This document shows positions 5,698-7,842 of a stretch of DNA of 7,842 bases, piece after piece; within the stretch, counting starts at the first letter, position 1; every line of letters begins with the position of its first letter. The position numbers and the translations under genes are program-made. Origin of the DNA: Bacteroidota bacterium. GTDB lineage: Bacteria; Spirochaetota; Spirochaetia; JABMQR01. The stretch lies in assembly GCA_013202335.1 (NCBI GenBank), contig JABMQR010000125.1, positions 1 through 7,842 on the forward strand, given 5' to 3'. The notes beneath the pieces were generated by a model, which saw only the letters and a list, made by a program, of their open reading frames with translations, did no database searches and had not been told where the DNA came from.

Positions 5698-5813
5698 CAA
5701 GTTTGTGCAAGTTTTAATTTTTGCGTTTCTTTTTTTGACTTCTTTTAATTGTCTGAAATTCTTAATAAGGAACAATTGGATTTTGTGACAGAGTGCTGAT
5801 TATTTACAGTTGG
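5681..5813 (+). repeat. Dispersed palindromic repeat, copy C (degenerate core)
   Basis: The core is GTGCCAGTCAC (5681-5691), one base away from the perfect palindrome GTGCCAGGCAC of copy B. It starts 17 bases after the RAYT stop. Its tail matches copy B: AATTGTCTGA (5748-5757), then GATTTTGTGACAGA, then GATTATTTACAGTTGG (5798-5813), which is identical to 1375-1390. The section between core and tail has drifted. Confidence 0.75.
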
Positions 5814-6117
5814 CTTATTATATGAGCATAATTGAAGCTGCGAACTACTGTTCGTGTCCCGCTTTATTTCCTTTCATTTTTGCATAAAATAATACTATCT
5901 TTCACTTTTCAAGAAATTTTTGCAGGAATCAACACCAGGCAGGGCTGGACAGATTGGTACTTGAAACAATTACTAATGCTACAGATTTAAAAGAGGTACT
6001 GGATTGACCGTATATATTTTCGGAACTTTCCCAGGTTCATAATGCAAAAAAGAACACAAAAACTATTTCGGAGCCGATAATTCATAAAAATAGAATATTT
6101 TTCTTATAGGTAAATTA

Positions 6118-6149
6118 GCGTACGCACATAAACAAGTATGAATTCATAC
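6118..6149. promoter_or_regulatory. Two perfect palindromes (GCGTACGC and GTATGAATTCATAC)
   Basis: GCGTACGC (6118-6125) and the 14-bp GTATGAATTCATAC (6136-6149) are both perfectly symmetrical and ten bases apart, about 180-200 bases before the amidohydrolase start. They resemble sites for dimeric regulators, but no regulator gene lies in the window, so their role is open. Confidence 0.4.
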
Positions 6150-6220
6150 AACCTGCTTTTATTTACGTCCTGAAATAATCCTCCGTCCCTCTTCATTCAG
6201 GGCTTTAGTAAAATGTTGAG

Positions 6221-6234
6221 ATATAACGTTATAT
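6221..6234. promoter_or_regulatory. Candidate operator ATATAACGTTATAT
   Basis: A perfect 14-bp palindrome with central CG, two bases upstream of the proposed -35 box of the amidohydrolase promoter. The AACGTT centre is the form used by many LacI-family regulators, but the family is an inference. Its position just upstream of -35 would suit either activation or repression. Confidence 0.5.
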
Positions 6235-6236
6235 TT

Positions 6237-6265
6237 TTGCTGTTAAGCGGTTATTGTGCTAATAT
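6237..6265 (+). promoter_or_regulatory. Promoter of the amidohydrolase gene
   Basis: TTGCTG (6237-6242), a 17-base spacer and TAATAT (6260-6265) form a reasonable sigma-70 promoter with expected start near 6272. The leader is then about 50 bases and contains the short tandem ATGTTGATGTTGATGTT (6285-6301) before the ribosome binding site GGAGGG (6313-6318). Confidence 0.6.
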
Positions 6266-6324
6266 TCAAGAAACAATCCTGATAATGTTGATGTTGATGT
6301 TTTTGCCAATTTGGAGGGATAAAA

Positions 6325-7677
6325 ATGAGAAAACTTAAACTCAAAATATGGCTTATGATTTGTATTATGCTACTTGTCTTAGGAGTGAGTGCTTGCGTTC
6401 TTTTTAACATCCCGGTTCAATACAAGACTCCAATTGTATTAAAAGGCACTATTGTTACTCCCGACGAGATTATCGAATCTGGGTGGGTTGTTGTTGAGAA
6501 TGGAATGATCCGGAGTGTCTCATCTAAGAGACCAAATATTTCGGGTGCTATAGAACTCGATACGCAAGGTATTATCTTTCCAGGGTTGATAGACTTGCAT
6601 AATCATGTTTCTTACAACGTATTTCCACGTTGGCAACCAAGTCAATTATTCTCTAATCGATATGAATGGCGTGTTGATGATGAATACAAGGAAAATGTCC
6701 GTGATCCATTCGCAAATCTTAGATCACGTTATTTTTGCGATATGAATACTTATGGAGAAGTTCGGGCTCTAATAGGAGGGACAACATCGATTTTAGCAAC
6801 AGCACCAAATTCTTGCATTGGGGGTCTTGTTCGGAACCTGGATCATAATAGTGGTTTCTACGATCTTTTTGAGCGGGATAGTAGTCACATCAATAACTCT
6901 GTTAATTTTCCAACCGATGTTGGTAAGATTCAAAGATTTTTGCTTGATGATCGTTCTGAAGCTTTCTTCATTCACTTAGCTGAAGGTATTGATGAATCTT
7001 CTTTAAAAGAATTTGAAAACTTAAATGTTCAAGGCTTACTGTCTGCCAAGACAGTAATCATTCACGGCACGGCTTTGGAGTCAAATCAGTTTAGAACGAT
7101 GAGCGAAAAGGGCGCATCACTAATTTGGTCTCCTCGCAGCAATATAGAATTATATGGACAAACAGCGGATATAGTAAGTGCTTTGGAGAATGATGTAATT
7201 ATAGCCCTCGCTCCTGACTGGGCTATAACCGGTAGTTCCAATATGTTGGATGCACTTCATTATGCAGCAGAATGGAACAGTGTCCACCTAAGAAGTCGTT
7301 TTAGCGACCAACAACTTGTTGAGCTGGTTACGAAAAACCCAGCAATGATTGCTGGAATCTCTGAATATGTAGGATCAATCCGTGAAGGACTTTATGCTGA
7401 TTTATTGATTATTGATGGGGACATTTCGCAACCATACCGTGCACTAATTGAAGCAGATGCCGGCGATGTACAGCTTGTGTTAATCAATGGTATTCCCCTT
7501 TATGGTTCTCTCAGCATTATGGAACAATTTTGGGAATCTTCTGAATTCACCACTCTTGAAATATTAGGTCAAACAAAGACCATTTTGTTGCCGGATTATA
7601 CATCAATTACCGATACACTAAAGGCTGCTTTGTTATCTGAAGGTATCCAACTTGGTCCGTTGGTAGAAACCAGGTAA
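6325..7677 (+). CDS. Exported amidohydrolase-family protein (probable lipoprotein)
   Basis: A 450-residue metal-dependent hydrolase of the amidohydrolase superfamily; the substrate cannot be read from the sequence. Residues 1-23 form a signal (MRKLKLK, then a hydrophobic IWLMICIMLLVLGVSA) ending at Cys24. VSAC would be a loose lipobox, so the protein is probably a membrane-anchored lipoprotein facing the periplasm, or else anchored by one helix. The barrel carries the expected metal set: GLIDLHNHV (His92, His94), FFIHLAEG (His217), VIIHGTAL (His247) and LAPDWAITGSSN (Asp298). The flanking small beta domain is seen in IVTPDEIIESGWVVVENGMIRSV and in GLYADLLIIDGDISQPYRALIEADAGDVQLVLINGIPLYG. The overall form recalls the cytosine deaminase/TRZ-ATZ branch. 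GGAGGG six bases upstream fixes the start. It is single and not in an operon. Its AT-rich codon use differs from comM and dprA, and it is enclosed by repeat copies C and D, so transfer is possible. Confidence 0.88.
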   Translation: MRKLKLKIWLMICIMLLVLGVSACVLFNIPVQYKTPIVLKGTIVTPDEIIESGWVVVENGMIRSVSSKRPNISGAIELDTQGIIFPGLIDLHNHVSYNVFPRWQPSQLFSNRYEWRVDDEYKENVRDPFANLRSRYFCDMNTYGEVRALIGGTTSILATAPNSCIGGLVRNLDHNSGFYDLFERDSSHINNSVNFPTDVGKIQRFLLDDRSEAFFIHLAEGIDESSLKEFENLNVQGLLSAKTVIIHGTALESNQFRTMSEKGASLIWSPRSNIELYGQTADIVSALENDVIIALAPDWAITGSSNMLDALHYAAEWNSVHLRSRFSDQQLVELVTKNPAMIAGISEYVGSIREGLYADLLIIDGDISQPYRALIEADAGDVQLVLINGIPLYGSLSIMEQFWESSEFTTLEILGQTKTILLPDYTSITDTLKAALLSEGIQLGPLVETR

Positions 7678-7691
7678 TGAGTGCATATTCC

Positions 7692-7842
7692 GTACCAGGT
7701 ACATTTTCCACAAACTTCCACATATTCTAGGGGAATGGGGAGGTAAGTTGTTTATGGGTAAAGGAATAAAAATAGTGGGTTTGGGGCTGGCCGAAGATAT
7801 GTACCAGGTATCGATTCCACAAAAATACACATTTTCGGTGGA
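7692..7842 (+). repeat. Dispersed palindromic repeat, copy D (two cores, runs off the window)
   Basis: Core 1 GTACCAGGTAC (7692-7702) starts 15 bases after the amidohydrolase stop. Core 2 GTACCAGGTAT (7801-7811) follows after 109 bases and is followed by CGATTCCAC. The linker aligns with that of copy B (GGGG, TAAGTTGTTTATGGGTAAAGGAATAA). The last 32 bases match 111-142 at 30 positions and repeat the stem TCCAC (7816-7820) / GTGGA (7838-7842). The copy continues beyond the window. Confidence 0.85.

Larger units (their letters stand above)
5814..6324. other. Intergenic stretch with palindromes and possible gene remnants
   Basis: No intact gene is visible. A plus-strand frame at 5930-6007 reads QHQAGLDRLVLETITNATDLKEVLD then stop. 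It is protein-like in composition but has no start or recognised family. On the minus strand, 26 codons reach a stop near 6164 and end ALNEEGRRIISGRK. Both may be decayed gene ends. The right half carries the palindromes and promoter of the amidohydrolase gene. A six-base inverted repeat CCTGAA (6169-6174) / TTCAGG (6196-6201) is also present. Confidence 0.4.

Noticed and set aside
7633..7830. A 65-codon minus-strand open frame at the right end
   Set aside because: It is the reverse strand of repeat copy D and the end of the amidohydrolase gene, with no start signal.
26..7842. CRISPR array
   Set aside because: The repeats are few, irregularly spaced over kilobases and variable, with no regular spacers or cas genes.

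Overview
The window looks like a bacterial chromosome segment of moderate GC content. The closest impression from the protein sequences is a spirochaete (Spirochaetales), but there is no rRNA or other phylogenetic marker, so this is a low-confidence guess. A conserved core operon for DNA processing sits between AT-rich accessory stretches full of toxin-antitoxin modules and dispersed palindromic repeats.

Layout from left to right: (1) positions 1-522 hold no convincing gene but carry repeat copy A (about 26-275). (2) On the minus strand is a BrnT toxin / CopG-type antitoxin pair (1075 to 523). Its promoter lies inside a perfect 13-bp inverted repeat, and the module is bounded by 12-bp inverted repeats. 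(3) Repeat copy B is at 1120-1406. (4) Also on the minus strand is a RelB/RelE pair (1959 to 1481) with a textbook sigma-70 promoter and a palindromic operator. (5) On the plus strand a tight three-gene operon follows: comM/yifB (2219-3754), dprA (3758-4861) and a REP-associated tyrosine transposase-like HUH protein, or RAYT (4861-5664). (6) Repeat copy C directly follows the RAYT stop. (7) An intergenic stretch (5814-6324) holds three perfect palindromes and a good promoter. (8) The promoter leads to a plus-strand amidohydrolase with an export or lipoprotein signal (6325-7677). (9) Repeat copy D runs from 7692 to the window end.

The repeats are the thread that links the region. Each copy is built on an 11-13 bp palindrome (GTGCC-N-GGCAC or GTACC-N-GGTAC) followed in most copies by CGATT-CAC. 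The two arms covary between copies, which keeps the hairpin intact. This is the kind of target expected for the RAYT encoded in the middle of the window, and one degraded copy starts 17 bases after its stop codon.

The most interesting arrangement is the RAYT itself. It overlaps dprA by one base (TGATG) and so appears to be translated from the same mRNA as two natural-transformation proteins, ComM and DprA, which handle incoming single-stranded DNA. A single-strand-specific HUH nuclease built into that operon may be a passenger or a domesticated part of DNA uptake. The sequence alone cannot decide.
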